DNA of 64,000 bases from Craspedostauros australis (taxonomy: Eukaryota > Bacillariophyta > Bacillariophyceae > Mastogloiales > Achnanthaceae). The stretch lies in assembly GCA_026770025.1 (NCBI GenBank), contig JAMXDE010000011.1, positions 2,108,001 to 2,172,000 on the forward strand. Reading direction: 5' to 3'. A model generated the notes under the pieces. The model saw only the letters and a list, made by a program, of their open reading frames with translations. It did not search any database and was not told the DNA's origin. This document shows, one piece after another, positions 10,152 to 21,466 of this stretch. Both the position numbers and the translations under genes were made by a program. How positions within the stretch are numbered: the stretch's first letter is position 1; the number at the start of each line of letters is the position of its first letter.

Positions 10152-11662
10152 ATGAGCGCCGAAGATTCGAAACATGATGCTGGCACCGAGCTGCCCTGGG
10201 TCGAAAAGTATCGTCCGTCAAGGTGAGCGCAATCCATGAATCCTTGGTGATTGGCGTGTGTGCATTGGCTGTGCTTGGCGATTCCATTGCGGTGTGTTGG
10301 CGTTGGCGTTGGCGTTGGCGTTGGCACCCTGCGATGAAAGCTTGGGCGACCCGGGTTTTGATGTGGCAACAGGCGTGGCAACAGCTGTGGAAGATCACCC
10401 AACCATCCTCTCATCTCTCCCTTCCATACACATCGTGCACTTTCGCACACTTTCAAACTATGTATTCTATACAACACCAGACTCGAGGATCTGGTCGCCC
10501 ATGAGAACATCATCAACATCATCACCAACCTCATCGACAGCGACAACCTTCCGCATCTGCTGCTGTATGGACCACCGGGAACGGGAAAGACCTCGACCAT
10601 CGTCGCCGCGGCCAAGCGGATGTACGGCAGCAAGGCGTACTCGAGCATGACGCTGGAACTCAATGCCTCGGATGCTCGTGGAATTGACGTAAGTGCGGGC
10701 GTACCAGTACTCTCTCGGGTGACATGATGCGCTCTGCTCTGCAATCACTACGAAATCGACAATGAATAGTGCTGCCGCTGGCTACTGCTGTGTGTGTTTG
10801 TGAATGTGCGTTCTGCCATCTTCACCAACGTCACTCACTGCCAAATCATGCATACCAACCCATGCTCCAAACTCTAAATTCCATTACATATAATACCTCT
10901 CAACGCTCCTATCCCATTCTGAAACGCATGCGCTTGCAGGTCGTCCGCAAAGAAATCAAGGACTTCGCGGGCACCCAGCAGCTCTTCAAGAAGGGAACGA
11001 AGCTCATCATCCTCGACGAGGCCGATGCCATGACGAAGGATGCGCAGTTTGCTTTGCGACGCGTCATCGAGCAGTACACGAAGAATGCACGCTTTTGCTT
11101 GATCTGCAATTACGTTTCCAAAATCATCCCCGCCTTGCAATCGAGATGCACGCGATTTCGGTTCGCGCCGCTCAACCGGGATCAGATACAGGGCCGGTTG
11201 GAAGAGGTCGCCAAGATGGAGAACTGCGACGTCACGGCGGATGGGATCGACGCCATCCTGCGTCTGGCTGGTGGCGACATGCGGCGCGTTCTCAACCTAC
11301 TGCAATCCACCTCCATGTCCACGAAGACCATCAGCGAAGAAAATGTGTACTTGGTATCTGGAGCACCGTCGCCACTGGACATGGACACGATACTGCACGT
11401 TCTGCTAAACCAACCCTTCAAGACGGCCAACAAGACCATTTACGATCTGTGCACAACGAAGGGATACGCCATCGTCGATGTCATCCAGGAACTGTCCCTG
11501 CGAGTGGTGTCATTGAAATTGGACGGCCAGATGCTGGGGCGCTTGCTCGACGGGATGAGCGACGTCGAACACCGTCTGGCATTCGGAACTGAGGAACGGA
11601 TACAAATCGCGTCGCTCGTTGGCGTTTTCGTGCAAGCTAAGGAACTTTCCAACAAGCAATAG
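10152..11662 (+). CDS. RFC5: Replication factor C small subunit (RFC5 type; yeast Rfc3)
   Basis: Three exons: 10152-10222, 10481-10688 and 10940-11662, with GT-AG introns of 258 and 251 bp, giving 333 residues. It is a subunit of the clamp loader that opens PCNA and loads it at primer-template junctions in the nucleus. Visible motifs: the RFC box near the N-terminus (PWVEKYRPS), Walker A GPPGTGKT (54-61), the ELNASDARGID segment ending exon 2, Walker B LIILDEAD (115-122) and the SRC arginine-finger motif (161-163). The run VVRKEIKDFA, FKKGTKLIILDEAD and LICNY fits the RFC5 paralogue better than RFC2 or RFC4. Length matches the family. The first intron contains a (GTTGGC)5 array. Confidence 0.95.
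10296..10325. repeat. (GTTGGC)5 hexanucleotide array in RFC5 intron 1
   Basis: Five perfect copies within the intron 10223-10480. Confidence 0.95.
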
Positions 11663-12398
11663 AGTAGAGCCGACGGGGGACAAAACGATGGAACATTAGC
11701 GTGTATGTCAAGATCCGTGCCGATGCGAACAATTTGTACTCTGTTGAGTATTACCTGTACGCACAGCCAACAACAAGCAACAACATGACGACAAAGCACA
11801 ATGAAGAACGAGAGTGCAACAACACAAGATTTGAGTACTCTACGATGAGATAGATCATCATGTCTCCGGTCTCTTACAGTGGCTGGATGATAAGCATTCG
11901 CTGCTTCGGAGGTTGCAGTGCTGCGCTTGCTTCCTGTCAGCATGTCCTTGTCTTCCCTCAGGAAAATCTGCGGATGTTGGTTGGAGCTGATTGTGTCACG
12001 ATTGGTTGATGCTCCGCCGCTTCGGCGCGCCGCCTTTCGGGTATCGTCCTTGTTCTGTCCGCTTGCTTGGAATTGGTCTCTCAGGACTTTCGTTTGGAAG
12101 TTTACCCACTCCCACAGTATCGGTATACTCGTACAAACATTGCAGGAAACCGTTTGACGCGCTGCTCGCCGCATCGCTTCGCCTCGCCTCTGCTGCTTCG
12201 ATTTCTTCCGCTTCTGTGGGCGAGGATAGCAAACATGATGGCCCGGAATTGCTCGTGCAGCTTCCCCCCTACATACTTGTGTAATACGTATCCACTCCTG
12301 CCTCAATTCGCCGTATTGTACCCTCCCACTGCACGGTGCCAATATCATTGCTCCCGTGCCAGTGTTTTAACTGGCACGATGAACTCTTGCCATGGATC
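11663..12398. other. Convergent 3' region between RFC5 and GOT1
   Basis: 736 bp containing both 3' ends. A long minus-strand ORF here (12348-11440) runs back over RFC5 coding sequence and has no family motif, so it is rejected. No RNA gene was recognised. Confidence 0.5.
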
Positions 12399-13256
12399 TT
12401 AGACTGGCGCACGTCGATCTCCTTGGGTGCTCTTGCCGAAGCTGGAAAAGAAGTTTTCGATCGCTGGCATTCGGAGGATCTCACCAATGACGGGGATGTT
12501 TTCCAACGACTGCGCGACGATCGGGAAGAATTGTCCAAAGAGGTATATCAGACCGTACAGCTGGCATATCATGCCAATGACCGGCCATCTGAGCATGACC
12601 AAGACGATGCCGCCAAAGAACGACACCATGCCACGCAACCTGTCTGGCTTGGCGAAGAATCGCATCGTTCTTGACACGCCTGAGAAGAAGGGAAATAAGA
12701 TGGAGTCGTCGTTGCGTCAACGCGGTGGAATGTACGTGCGAGCAAAGAAAAGTGAGCAAGTTGAAGGGACACGCCACATCGCAATACCCTACACATCAGC
12801 AATCATCGACGCGGCAAGCCATTCGCCTATCGGAGCGACTTACCGATGGTCAGTGTCAATCCAGTCAGAAACAGGACGTCTCCGAGCGCGAGCAAAGTCG
12901 AATCAAACAAGAAGAGCACCCCCAAGAAGAGGAAGCCGCATCCCTACGATCGCAGCACAAAGCAACGACATGTGACGTAGAGCATTGCAATGCAAGAAAA
13001 CAAGAAGAAGGATCAGTGGATGTAAAGCATATGATCGGAAATGGCGTGGCACGGCATAGTCGATTGTGAACGCAATCAAACAGATCCACAGCACAGAATC
13101 CAACAGAAAGCAGCGCAGAGCAACACGAACCAAACAACAGAACATGACTGGGACTTTACGGCACGAATTCCAACAGCATCCGAGGGACAGTTGCACAACA
13201 CAGGCACGCACCAATGCGAGCAACCCCGTTCCAATCTTTGTATTGTCGCCAACCAT
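12399..13256 (-). CDS. GOT1: Got1-family vesicle transport protein
   Basis: Three exons on the minus strand: 13256-13212, 12943-12844 and 12679-12399, totalling 141 residues with TAA stop. Donors are GTGCGT and GTAAGT; acceptors are CGTAG and TTCTCAG. The protein is the size of human GOLT1B and has four closely spaced membrane segments: [43 protein letters not shown] and [26 protein letters not shown] lies between the second and third, as in the family, followed by the conserved NIPVIGEIL end. Got1 proteins act in ER-Golgi and intra-Golgi traffic. The first exon (15 codons, [11 protein letters not shown]) has no matching long frame and was found by homology of KIGxGL; the first junction is the least certain. 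Confidence 0.88.
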
Positions 13257-14319
13257 GATGAAATGAAGTGATCTTCTCGAGAGTAGTCTTTATTATGACG
13301 GCACGAGTGGGGTGGATGTAGGCGTGGATGGAGATGTCAATGTATTAGTAGGTGCACAGCAGTCCTTCGTTTGATTTGGATGTGGGTCGAGGAAGTAGTT
13401 CTGTCGTTGCTGCCAAGGGGTTGTGCCCTGTGTTGTTTTGTGTTGTTCCTCGAAGTTTGTGTTGTGACCGTTGCGTTTTGTCGTGCTTGTTGTAATTTTG
13501 ATTTTGTGTGTGAATCCGAGTTTGGAATCAAGTCTTGTGTTTGAGCAGTCGTGGATCTGGACAATGCCGAAATCGGTCAAACCAATCAAATGAACACACA
13601 AATGGCTCCACAATACTGGTACTATTTATTGAGTGAGTACCTGTGTTGGCATATCTTAATTACGAGGTCTCACCAACGTCCATACGCCTTCCGTATGACA
13701 GTTATTTCATTTCAAGTGATTCCGATGAACGAAAATCTCGAAATAGAATTGAGGTACCTGGTCTTCGCATAATATTCACTTCAATAGCTAGAAATATGTC
13801 ATAGGTACTAAACTTCGGAGAGAGGCTTCGTGGTTCGAGCTCACAGAACGAAGTGAGGACATTCGGGTTTGGAACACAATTATCATACCAAACCGCAGAT
13901 GACTGTATGGAATAGACTAATTATGCTGTGCTGTTTTTGCGTTGCGCGATCCCGTGGAAGTGTCGCTAGGCATCATTGATTGTGCGATTGGGCTGGTTGC
14001 AGAAAAAGTCCCTTTCGTTTGTTGTGGGGTGATGTTTTTGTTACTCGTCTTCGCCCGTCTGCAGTGTTTCAGATTCTCCGCTCACCTCGCTGCTCGTGTG
14101 ACCGGTATCCAAGTGTGTTGATGGAACAGTTCCAGGAAGGGTGGAGAGGCAGAGAGAGAGGGAGGGAGACTTGCACTGCATCTGTGGTCTGCACTCGCAC
14201 AAGTAATGGCATCGAACGGAGCCGCTTTTGCTTGTCGATCATTTTAGAGAGGCAACCTGGAGCGCACATAAACACAGACCAACGAACCCGATCACAACCA
14301 GCACCCGCGCCGACAACCA
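13257..14319. other. Divergent intergenic region, GOT1 / STAND ATPase
   Basis: About 1.06 kb. The part near 13600-13930 is AT-rich compared with its surroundings and has no ORF of note. A small inverted pair GGTACT...AGTACC lies near 13617-13640. It may be a remnant of a small repeat; no tRNA could be folded from it. The last 200 bp before the ATPase start are purine-rich. Confidence 0.45.
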
Positions 14320-17300
14320 ATGGATCACACCATGGACCAAGCAATGGACCACACGATGAATCAAGAAACGGATCGGCCACAGAGGTCCAGCAAGACTCCG
14401 CAAGTCAGCGCTTTCGACGTCCTAACTTCCGGGCACGAGTTCTATGACCATGGTTACACAGAAGAAGAACAAAACGCCGCAGATCTGCCGTCCACCTTCG
14501 AGCCCGTTTCTGCCAACCTCCACAACAGCCTCAGCAGACTCCAAAGCAATGGCGAGAACAACGAAAGCGTCAACGACAGTGATGGTGATGGTGTTGGCCC
14601 TATTCAAAAAAGCCGCAGTGCCAGCACTACAGCGCAGCATTCCTTTCCATCCTTTCTTCCGTCATCGTCATCGTCTTCGTTGTTGGCACCATCTTCTCCG
14701 TCTCCATCTGTCATGTCGGCCGCTGCGAACCGCGTCACCGCCACCATGCTGGGGATGAGAGCAACCTCGGGGACGACCAACCACTCATTCTTCGGGAGGA
14801 CCAAAGAACTCATCAAGCTCAAATCCATTCACAGTATTGTCATGCAGAAGAGAAGTCTGCAAACATACACGAATAACACAAGTGGTGACGACCAACAAGA
14901 ATCGCCACCCATTTATCCAGCCGTTCTGGTGTGGGGGAAGAGCGGAACAGGCAAGTCCTGCCTGATCGAGCAATTCATCGACGAAGCCTGCTGCACCTGC
15001 AACACAAACGTCATCAATTCATCAGCTCCACCACCACCATCGGCAAGGATAGACAATGGTAATATCCATACGAGGAGCAACGGTGCTGGAAGACGCAGCA
15101 GCAACAGCAGTACCAACACCAGCAACAGCAACAGCACCAACACCTGCGACGGGAAAACAAGCCCTCGACATTGTTCCTGTTGCTATGTGTTGCGTGGAAA
15201 GTACGATGAAAGCACAGGTGGAAGCGAGCCATTCTCTGCCATCATCCAGGCTCTCAATGATCTCGTGATGCAACTTCAGCATGGACCACCCGAAGAGCTT
15301 GATCGGATGCGGTCGTTGATTCGAAATGCGTTCGACAGCGAGGGTTCCAACGTGAACACAAAACAAAGCAACATGAGCTTCACTCATGCCGATAGCACCG
15401 GAACCGCCGAAGCTACCGCCGCCGCCGTCACCGACAACAGCGACGGCGGCGGCAATTGCGAGACAGAGAAATCAACTACGAGTTCCCAACTCGGACTTTC
15501 CCAGTTGATCTCTTTGGTCCCATCTCTCTCCATTCTCTTGAGCGATGACACCAACATGTCAAACCCACCCATCGTCCCGAACCTGGAATCGCCGACGGCA
15601 TCGGATGATCAAGCGCCCATGGCATGTACCCGCATGTCGGTATCGTCGTCCGAATTATCAATTGCACAGCGACCCAATGCATACGACGAATCATCGCCTG
15701 CCCGAGGTTCTCAGAATTCATGGAACCGACTCCGGTACATCTTCATCCAATTCATGAAGACCATCTCGACACCGACCAAGCCAGTGTATCTGTTCCTCGA
15801 TGATTTGCAGTGGTCGTCCTCTGCTGGGTTGGAACTCGTTGCCATGCTGATCTCTGATCCCGAGATGGGCAATTTCATGCTGCTTGGCGCCATCCGACAA
15901 GACACGGATCCTCAAAACGATGAGGTCGTCGATTTGAAGATGGACGCACCTCTGAGGACTTCGTTCTTCGATCGATTGGTCCCACCTGATGGGGATAGAG
16001 GTGATGGGAATGGAGGTAACGACGGTGGTGATGACGATAGCAATGATGGCGGCAGCGGCAGCAGTCAAATATCGAACGGAAAGGATCACCTGGAAGACGA
16101 AACAAAGCAAGATCACCATCTGCATCTCGAGCAAATCACCATCACAAACCTCTCCCTCGACGACACAACACAATGGCTGTCCGAGATGTTGGACCGACCA
16201 TGTGATGACCCTGATCTGATGGTTCTCACAAGGAAGCTGCACAAAAAGACGGGCGGCAACGTCTTCTTCACAATCAAAGCCATCGAAGAACTGAAGCGCA
16301 AGAATATCATCGTGTTCAGCCGCATCACATTCATGTGGGAATGGAACCTGCGAAGTAAGAGCAAGAATCGTATCTCGAGCGCCCCACTTGGCTTCGGGAA
16401 GCATCACGGCTTCCGTGGCGACAGCAATGATAATGACAACCACAACGACGACAGCGACAACGACAGAGACTCCGATGATGATCTTCCCATCAGCGACAAC
16501 ATCGTCACTGCCATCGAGAATCAGCTCCGACAGCTATCGCAAGACCTGCAACATGTGCTCTCCATCGCTTCATACATCAGAGCTCGCTTTGCCCTCTTCG
16601 TTCTACAAAGAGTCATGGAACAGGAGCAGGCGTATGCCAATTGCACGAATGCGGACAACACGCTTGAAGATAGTCAGGCAAATCAAGCCAATGCAAATGA
16701 CAGCGACCAGCAACCCGCACCTAAATCTACATTCGCATCCGCATCAGCACCCGCATCCGCATGGACAAAAGCCAGATTGATCTCAATCCTACAACAGGCC
16801 ATCGCCGAGAGGCTTGTCATCCACTCCACTACCTCCAGGAACACATACCAATTTGCTCATGATCGCATCCAGCAAGCGGCATACGGGCTCGTTCCGTACG
16901 GTGAGGTCAGGGACAAGCTGAGAGTGAGGATAGGCCGCTGCCTCCTTGACATATACGCGGAAACACACCCGATCGACTGTATGAGTACTTGGGGCGAAGG
17001 CAATCGTATCGATCCCAACGATCATGGCAAGCAACGCATTCACACCGAGCGCACTGAGCAGGATGGCGGGACAACCGTCGTCGAATCATTGCAGAGGGAA
17101 GGGCCACAAGAACATCCCCCGCACCAGCGCGCGCATGCATTTCAACAGGATGATACGCTCCTCTTCGTTGCGGCAGATCATCTCAACAGCGTCCAAACCA
17201 AAGACCACATGTTCTCTGCCACCATGAATCTACACGTCGGTGAAACAGCCCTGGGCATGGCTGCTCTTGCATCTGCTGCCGGATACTTGCGCAAGGCATC

Positions 17301-19044
17301 CAATGCACTCCAGCGGGTCCGGAAGCCATGGGAAGAGCACTACGGCATCTCGCTCCGGCTGCATCAAGCCAGAGCGGAGGCCGAGCTGTCGCTGGGGCAC
17401 TTCGAGATTGGATACAGGCTCGGAAACGAAGTCATTCATCATGCGAAGACAGTGGACGACAAGATTCAGGCGCACCTTTCCATGGCGCTCGCGTTGGGTC
17501 GGGAGGATAAACATATCGAGTCACTATCGATGAGTATGCGCTTGGGTCGCATGCTCGGCATAGTTCCCCGTCGGTTTTTCCTCGCGCACATCGTCAGGGA
17601 CATACTGACGATCAAGGCCTATTTCAAAAGCCACACGGACGATGACATCTTGGCTTTGCCCCTTGTGGAAGATTACAGAACGACCATGGCCATGCGGACT
17701 GGTTGCGAAATCGGGGATAGAACACTCGTGGTTGGAGATCCTATTCCATGGATGCTCGAAGTGTGCAAATTGTTCAAGATGACTATCAAGTGCGGGATTT
17801 CCGCTTCGTCAGCCGCGTGCTTCACTGCGCTGGGGATATTCTTCGATGTAGTTTTGAATGATTACGCTTCAGCGTTGCGATGTGTCAATATTGGGAGGCG
17901 CATGCTGGACTTGACGAAGAACGATGAACTCCGAGGATTGGTGGGCGTAACTGCCAATGAATTCATTCTCCGCTACAGTTTACCGACTGAACAGATTGAT
18001 CCTATGGTCAGCGAAACGCACCAATACGCAATGCAGGCAGGGTGTTTTGAAGTTGGAATCAGAACGCTCCAGTTCCGCTTCATCGCACGCTACTTCCAGG
18101 ACTGCACCCTTCCAGAGTTGAGCAACACAATCAACAATGTAATACGGCAGTCTCGAGTTTATCGAGTTGCTGCCCTGGATGGAGTTTCCCGTGCAACCCT
18201 TCAACTTTCCCAACTCCTTCAAGGGATACAGAAGGTAGACTGGACAGATATCGTGGCACAGTCGCAGAAAGATCTGAAGAAGAACCCACCACATCCTACA
18301 CGAGTATTCGAAGTGAAGTTCGACTTCTTCACTTCGGCTTGTGCGGCCTATTACTCCGAGCGGTACGAGATCGCAGATCGTTCGATGAAGAAATTCCGAA
18401 GCATAGGAGACAAGAGTGAGGCGTTCATCTTGGTGCAACAACGCTTGTGGATGTCAGGTTTGATAGCATCTGCTATGTACAGGACCACCAAGAAGCGGAA
18501 GTACAGAAGCAAGCTCAGGTCCCAAGTCGCCATCCTTGAATCCATGGAGAAGACCAAAGGCAACGGCCTTCGTCTGTGCAGGCTACTCTTGGAAGCGGAA
18601 TACCAATCCTTGGCGCATACCAAAGGGGATCCACTCAAGGTTCAGCGCGTTTTGGATGCGTACGACGCAGCCATCGAAGCAGCGCTTGATGAACCGTCCA
18701 CGCAAATCATTGCGTTGGGGCACGAACTTGCCGCAGAACACCTGATCCGAAGCAAGGAAGAGGGAGGAAACAAACCCACGAGCCGCAACGATGATGGCCT
18801 GAAACTGGAAGAGGTTGCGTCGGACGCGGCAATCAGCAGGTATTTGCTGCAGGCATTGGAGCGTTACCATGTGTGGGGATGCCGATTGAAGATCGACTGT
18901 ATCCTGCGATCACGATCCCAATACGTTCAGGATTGGGAACCCGTCAAGGAGCAACCGCAGACAAAGACAAGCAGAACAGCAGTGGGCAAAACGATAGGAT
19001 CTGTTCCATCAGCATCGAATCGGGCATTCTCGGGCGATCAGTAA
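14320..19044 (+). CDS. STAND/AAA-type signalling ATPase with helical C-terminal region
   Basis: A single exon of 1574 residues ending in TAA. Walker A is GKSGTGKS (206-213) and Walker B is VYLFLDDLQW (acidic pair at 494-495). Between and after these lie long Ser/Asn/Asp-rich inserts (for example 240-300 and 560-620). The region after the ATPase core contains AHDRIQQAAYGLVP, a signature of the large 'predicted ATPase' module found in bacterial and algal multidomain kinases. It is followed by several hundred residues of TPR-like helices. In bacteria this module is usually fused to a Ser/Thr kinase N-terminally and a GAF/histidine kinase or cyclase C-terminally. Neither effector is present here. 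The N-terminus is a short Met-Asp-His-Thr-rich repeat. A nucleotide-driven signalling scaffold is inferred; the ligand is unknown. Confidence 0.8.
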   Translation: MDHTMDQAMDHTMNQETDRPQRSSKTPQVSAFDVLTSGHEFYDHGYTEEEQNAADLPSTFEPVSANLHNSLSRLQSNGENNESVNDSDGDGVGPIQKSRSASTTAQHSFPSFLPSSSSSSLLAPSSPSPSVMSAAANRVTATMLGMRATSGTTNHSFFGRTKELIKLKSIHSIVMQKRSLQTYTNNTSGDDQQESPPIYPAVLVWGKSGTGKSCLIEQFIDEACCTCNTNVINSSAPPPPSARIDNGNIHTRSNGAGRRSSNSSTNTSNSNSTNTCDGKTSPRHCSCCYVLRGKYDESTGGSEPFSAIIQALNDLVMQLQHGPPEELDRMRSLIRNAFDSEGSNVNTKQSNMSFTHADSTGTAEATAAAVTDNSDGGGNCETEKSTTSSQLGLSQLISLVPSLSILLSDDTNMSNPPIVPNLESPTASDDQAPMACTRMSVSSSELSIAQRPNAYDESSPARGSQNSWNRLRYIFIQFMKTISTPTKPVYLFLDDLQWSSSAGLELVAMLISDPEMGNFMLLGAIRQDTDPQNDEVVDLKMDAPLRTSFFDRLVPPDGDRGDGNGGNDGGDDDSNDGGSGSSQISNGKDHLEDETKQDHHLHLEQITITNLSLDDTTQWLSEMLDRPCDDPDLMVLTRKLHKKTGGNVFFTIKAIEELKRKNIIVFSRITFMWEWNLRSKSKNRISSAPLGFGKHHGFRGDSNDNDNHNDDSDNDRDSDDDLPISDNIVTAIENQLRQLSQDLQHVLSIASYIRARFALFVLQRVMEQEQAYANCTNADNTLEDSQANQANANDSDQQPAPKSTFASASAPASAWTKARLISILQQAIAERLVIHSTTSRNTYQFAHDRIQQAAYGLVPYGEVRDKLRVRIGRCLLDIYAETHPIDCMSTWGEGNRIDPNDHGKQRIHTERTEQDGGTTVVESLQREGPQEHPPHQRAHAFQQDDTLLFVAADHLNSVQTKDHMFSATMNLHVGETALGMAALASAAGYLRKASNALQRVRKPWEEHYGISLRLHQARAEAELSLGHFEIGYRLGNEVIHHAKTVDDKIQAHLSMALALGREDKHIESLSMSMRLGRMLGIVPRRFFLAHIVRDILTIKAYFKSHTDDDILALPLVEDYRTTMAMRTGCEIGDRTLVVGDPIPWMLEVCKLFKMTIKCGISASSAACFTALGIFFDVVLNDYASALRCVNIGRRMLDLTKNDELRGLVGVTANEFILRYSLPTEQIDPMVSETHQYAMQAGCFEVGIRTLQFRFIARYFQDCTLPELSNTINNVIRQSRVYRVAALDGVSRATLQLSQLLQGIQKVDWTDIVAQSQKDLKKNPPHPTRVFEVKFDFFTSACAAYYSERYEIADRSMKKFRSIGDKSEAFILVQQRLWMSGLIASAMYRTTKKRKYRSKLRSQVAILESMEKTKGNGLRLCRLLLEAEYQSLAHTKGDPLKVQRVLDAYDAAIEAALDEPSTQIIALGHELAAEHLIRSKEEGGNKPTSRNDDGLKLEEVASDAAISRYLLQALERYHVWGCRLKIDCILRSRSQYVQDWEPVKEQPQTKTSRTAVGKTIGSVPSASNRAFSGDQ

Positions 19045-19750
19045 GGGTCCGCTGTCTCGTCTCGTAGAGCAGATACTCTCTAGCTCGTATAATAGGACAC
19101 TTCGATGGTTAAAACACGCCAAGCAATGCCGTCGCGGAGTGATATACTCTACACGATTACTAATCGTAGGTAGTATGCGAGGTGATATCCCTGCACACAC
19201 CCTGCCGAACTGCGTCGTGTACGAGCTGCTCGCACCCAAGAAGAGCCACAAGCTAGAGTAGAGGAATAGCTGGTGAGTTGTGCTGAGTGACGTCACACGA
19301 GCGCACAAAGTTTGCTCAGAATTCGACACGACAATTCTCACCACAAAACGGACCTCGCAACAACACACGACACAACACGATGTGAGACAACCAACCAACT
19401 CCAACAAGGAGGGAGAGCCATGATGACGACCATGATGCACAATGGACATGCTCCGCTTCCAACCATAGGCATGCGTCAAGCATAAAACGAAGTCAGCCAT
19501 AGACTCAAGCAGGCACTGCGTCGATTAAGCAACCATCAATGCAAACAACAAACTGATTGCCAATCCTCTTGTCGATTGTTAACACCATACTGGTGCACGT
19601 ACAACGAGAGACCCTTCAACCACGATTGCTCCAATTTGATCCAATCCGTGCTGTTCTGCAATCGCGAGGTGCGACGGAATCCACGTTGCACCACATCCCA
19701 TCACAACACAACACTCAAAGTACGCATCGTACCACAGCTATCGACTCATC
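19045..19750. other. Intergenic region, STAND ATPase to D-glutamate cyclase-like gene
   Basis: 706 bp in tandem orientation. It contains CTCGTATAATAG and TAGAG-rich words soon after the upstream stop and the 5' leader of the next gene. No gene was seen. Confidence 0.5.
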
Positions 19751-21162
19751 ATGACAAAGCATGCCCACTCATCAGCAACACCGTCGACAATTGCGACAGC
19801 GCAATGTGACTACGATGAACTGTCGAAGCAGGAAAAGAGCGAGCTGATCAGGGACGTTCTTCCGCAGTGTCAGCCACAAGAGGGATCACCACCCAACACA
19901 TTCACGCCATCTCAGTTGGCGGAGTTGAAGGATGCTCTGCCTGGATTCCACTGTCAATCTGCTTTCGACCAGAAGATTGCGCAGGATCGACACACAGAGC
20001 AGCACACAGAGCAACAAGACGTTGACCATGTCAAGCCAGTGGAGGGCAGCGTTGGCAACTCTCAAGATGGTTCTGATCATGACAGGCAAAACAACAAGCA
20101 GGTCACCATCACAGATTCTGCATTCTTTGAACCGGATTCATCCCTTCCAGCAACACAACCAGGTGCTGACGAGGTGCTTGGCTGGCATGGCGCACCGCGC
20201 TTTCATCGAGAGGCGCAGTTGGCCAGAGACTTCCGAAGTCGAGTGCGTTCTGGTGCATTCACTGCACCAACCAACGGAGTCTGTCCTGGATTCATGCAGT
20301 GTAATCTGGTGGTTCTTCCGGAAGGCAAGCACGCATTCGACTTCTTGCTGTTCTGTCAACGCAATCCGCGAGCCTGTCCGTTGGTGGAGGTGTGCGATGT
20401 TGGATCGCCACATCCTCACGGCCTTGCGAAGGGCGCAGATCTGCGCACGGACGTTCCAAAGTGAGTAAACTCTCCACAGGACTGTTTTGTCGCATACATC
20501 CACGTTTATTGTTGGTTACGCGTGCATGTGTGGATAGACTAATGCTTCCTACGCACAGCCCTCCACCCATCATCCTCACATCTCTATCTCCTCCCTCGCT
20601 CACCTATCTGTCCACCCGCTAACCCACTGGTTCCAGGTACGCAATCTATCGCGATGGGAAGCTGGTGAAGGAGGTTACTGATGCCACAGAAGACTGGCCG
20701 GAGAGGTCGGTGGCCTTCCTCATCGGATGCAGCTTCAGCTACGATGGCGCGTTGCTCGATGCCGACATCCCGCTGCGAAGTGCCGAACAGGGCAAGAATG
20801 TCCCCATGTACAACACCAGCCTCAAGTGCCGATCATCTGGTTCGTTGAATGGAACCATGGTCGTGTCGATGAAGCCGATCCCTGCACTCAAGATCTCCAA
20901 GCACATCGAGATCACATCGAAGTACACCCACGCCCACGGAGGTCCTGTGTGCGTTGGCAGCGCGGAGGCCATCGGCGTGAAGGACATTGCGAAGCCAGAA
21001 TGGGGAGATGCAGTCGACATCCGTGCGGATGAAGTGCCTGTGTTTCACGCATGCGGTGTGACGCCACAGAGCATCCTCATGCAGTCGAAGGTCCCATTCG
21101 CCATCACGCACAGCGCCGGCCACATGTTCGTCACGGATTTGCCGTCGGACATGGGATTGTAG
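19751..21162 (+). CDS. D-glutamate cyclase-like protein (DUF1445 / UPF0317 hydro-lyase)
   Basis: Two exons, 19751-20460 and 20637-21162 (intron 176 bp), encode 411 residues. Family signatures run in order: GVCPGFMQCNLVVLPE, FDFLLFCQRNPRACPL, LAKGADLRTDVPKY spanning the splice, VAFLIGCSFSYDGALL, NVPMYNTS, VVSMKPI, AHGGPVCVGSA, EVPVFHACGVTPQS and ITHSAGHMFVTDL. The bacterial family is about 265 residues. The extra 140 or so N-terminal residues are Gln/His/Asp-rich, with no clear targeting signal. The mammalian homologue DGLUCY converts D-glutamate to 5-oxo-D-proline in mitochondria; the same chemistry is inferred here from family membership. Its 3' end is convergent with the NusG-like gene, 304 bp away. 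Confidence 0.88.
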
Positions 21163-21466
21163 GATGGATGGAATGCCGTCAGCATGGACGCTGCTCTGAT
21201 GCAAAGATTAATAGAAACTGGAACGTAGACCATCCACCCACATACGAGTACAAGCGCGCATTTGCAGGCATGGAGAGTGTTCAGTGTTTTGTGGTTTGTG
21301 TGGACTGAAACCGCTTATGTTTCGTTCTTTCGTGAACTACTCACGCGATTTCGTAGACAGATGTTCGACAGCCACTACGGGCATGTGACGCTGAATCAAT
21401 TGTACATACTATTGCTCGTAGTACTAGTAGCGGTGCTTCAGTATTACTCCCGCCATCTCTCTCTCT
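21163..21466. other. Convergent 3' intergenic region
   Basis: 304 bp between two stop codons. Contains TTGTACATACTATTGCTCG and GTAGTACTAGTAG near 21400-21430, the kind of TAC/GTA-rich words seen after many stops in this window, and a short (CT) run. Confidence 0.5.

Noticed and set aside
10025-10744. 239-codon minus-strand ORF
   Set aside because: Antisense to RFC5 exons 1-2 and their intron; no homology.
13800-13870. tRNA-like TTCGAGCTC segment
   Set aside because: The T-arm stem does not pair and no acceptor or anticodon stem could be found.
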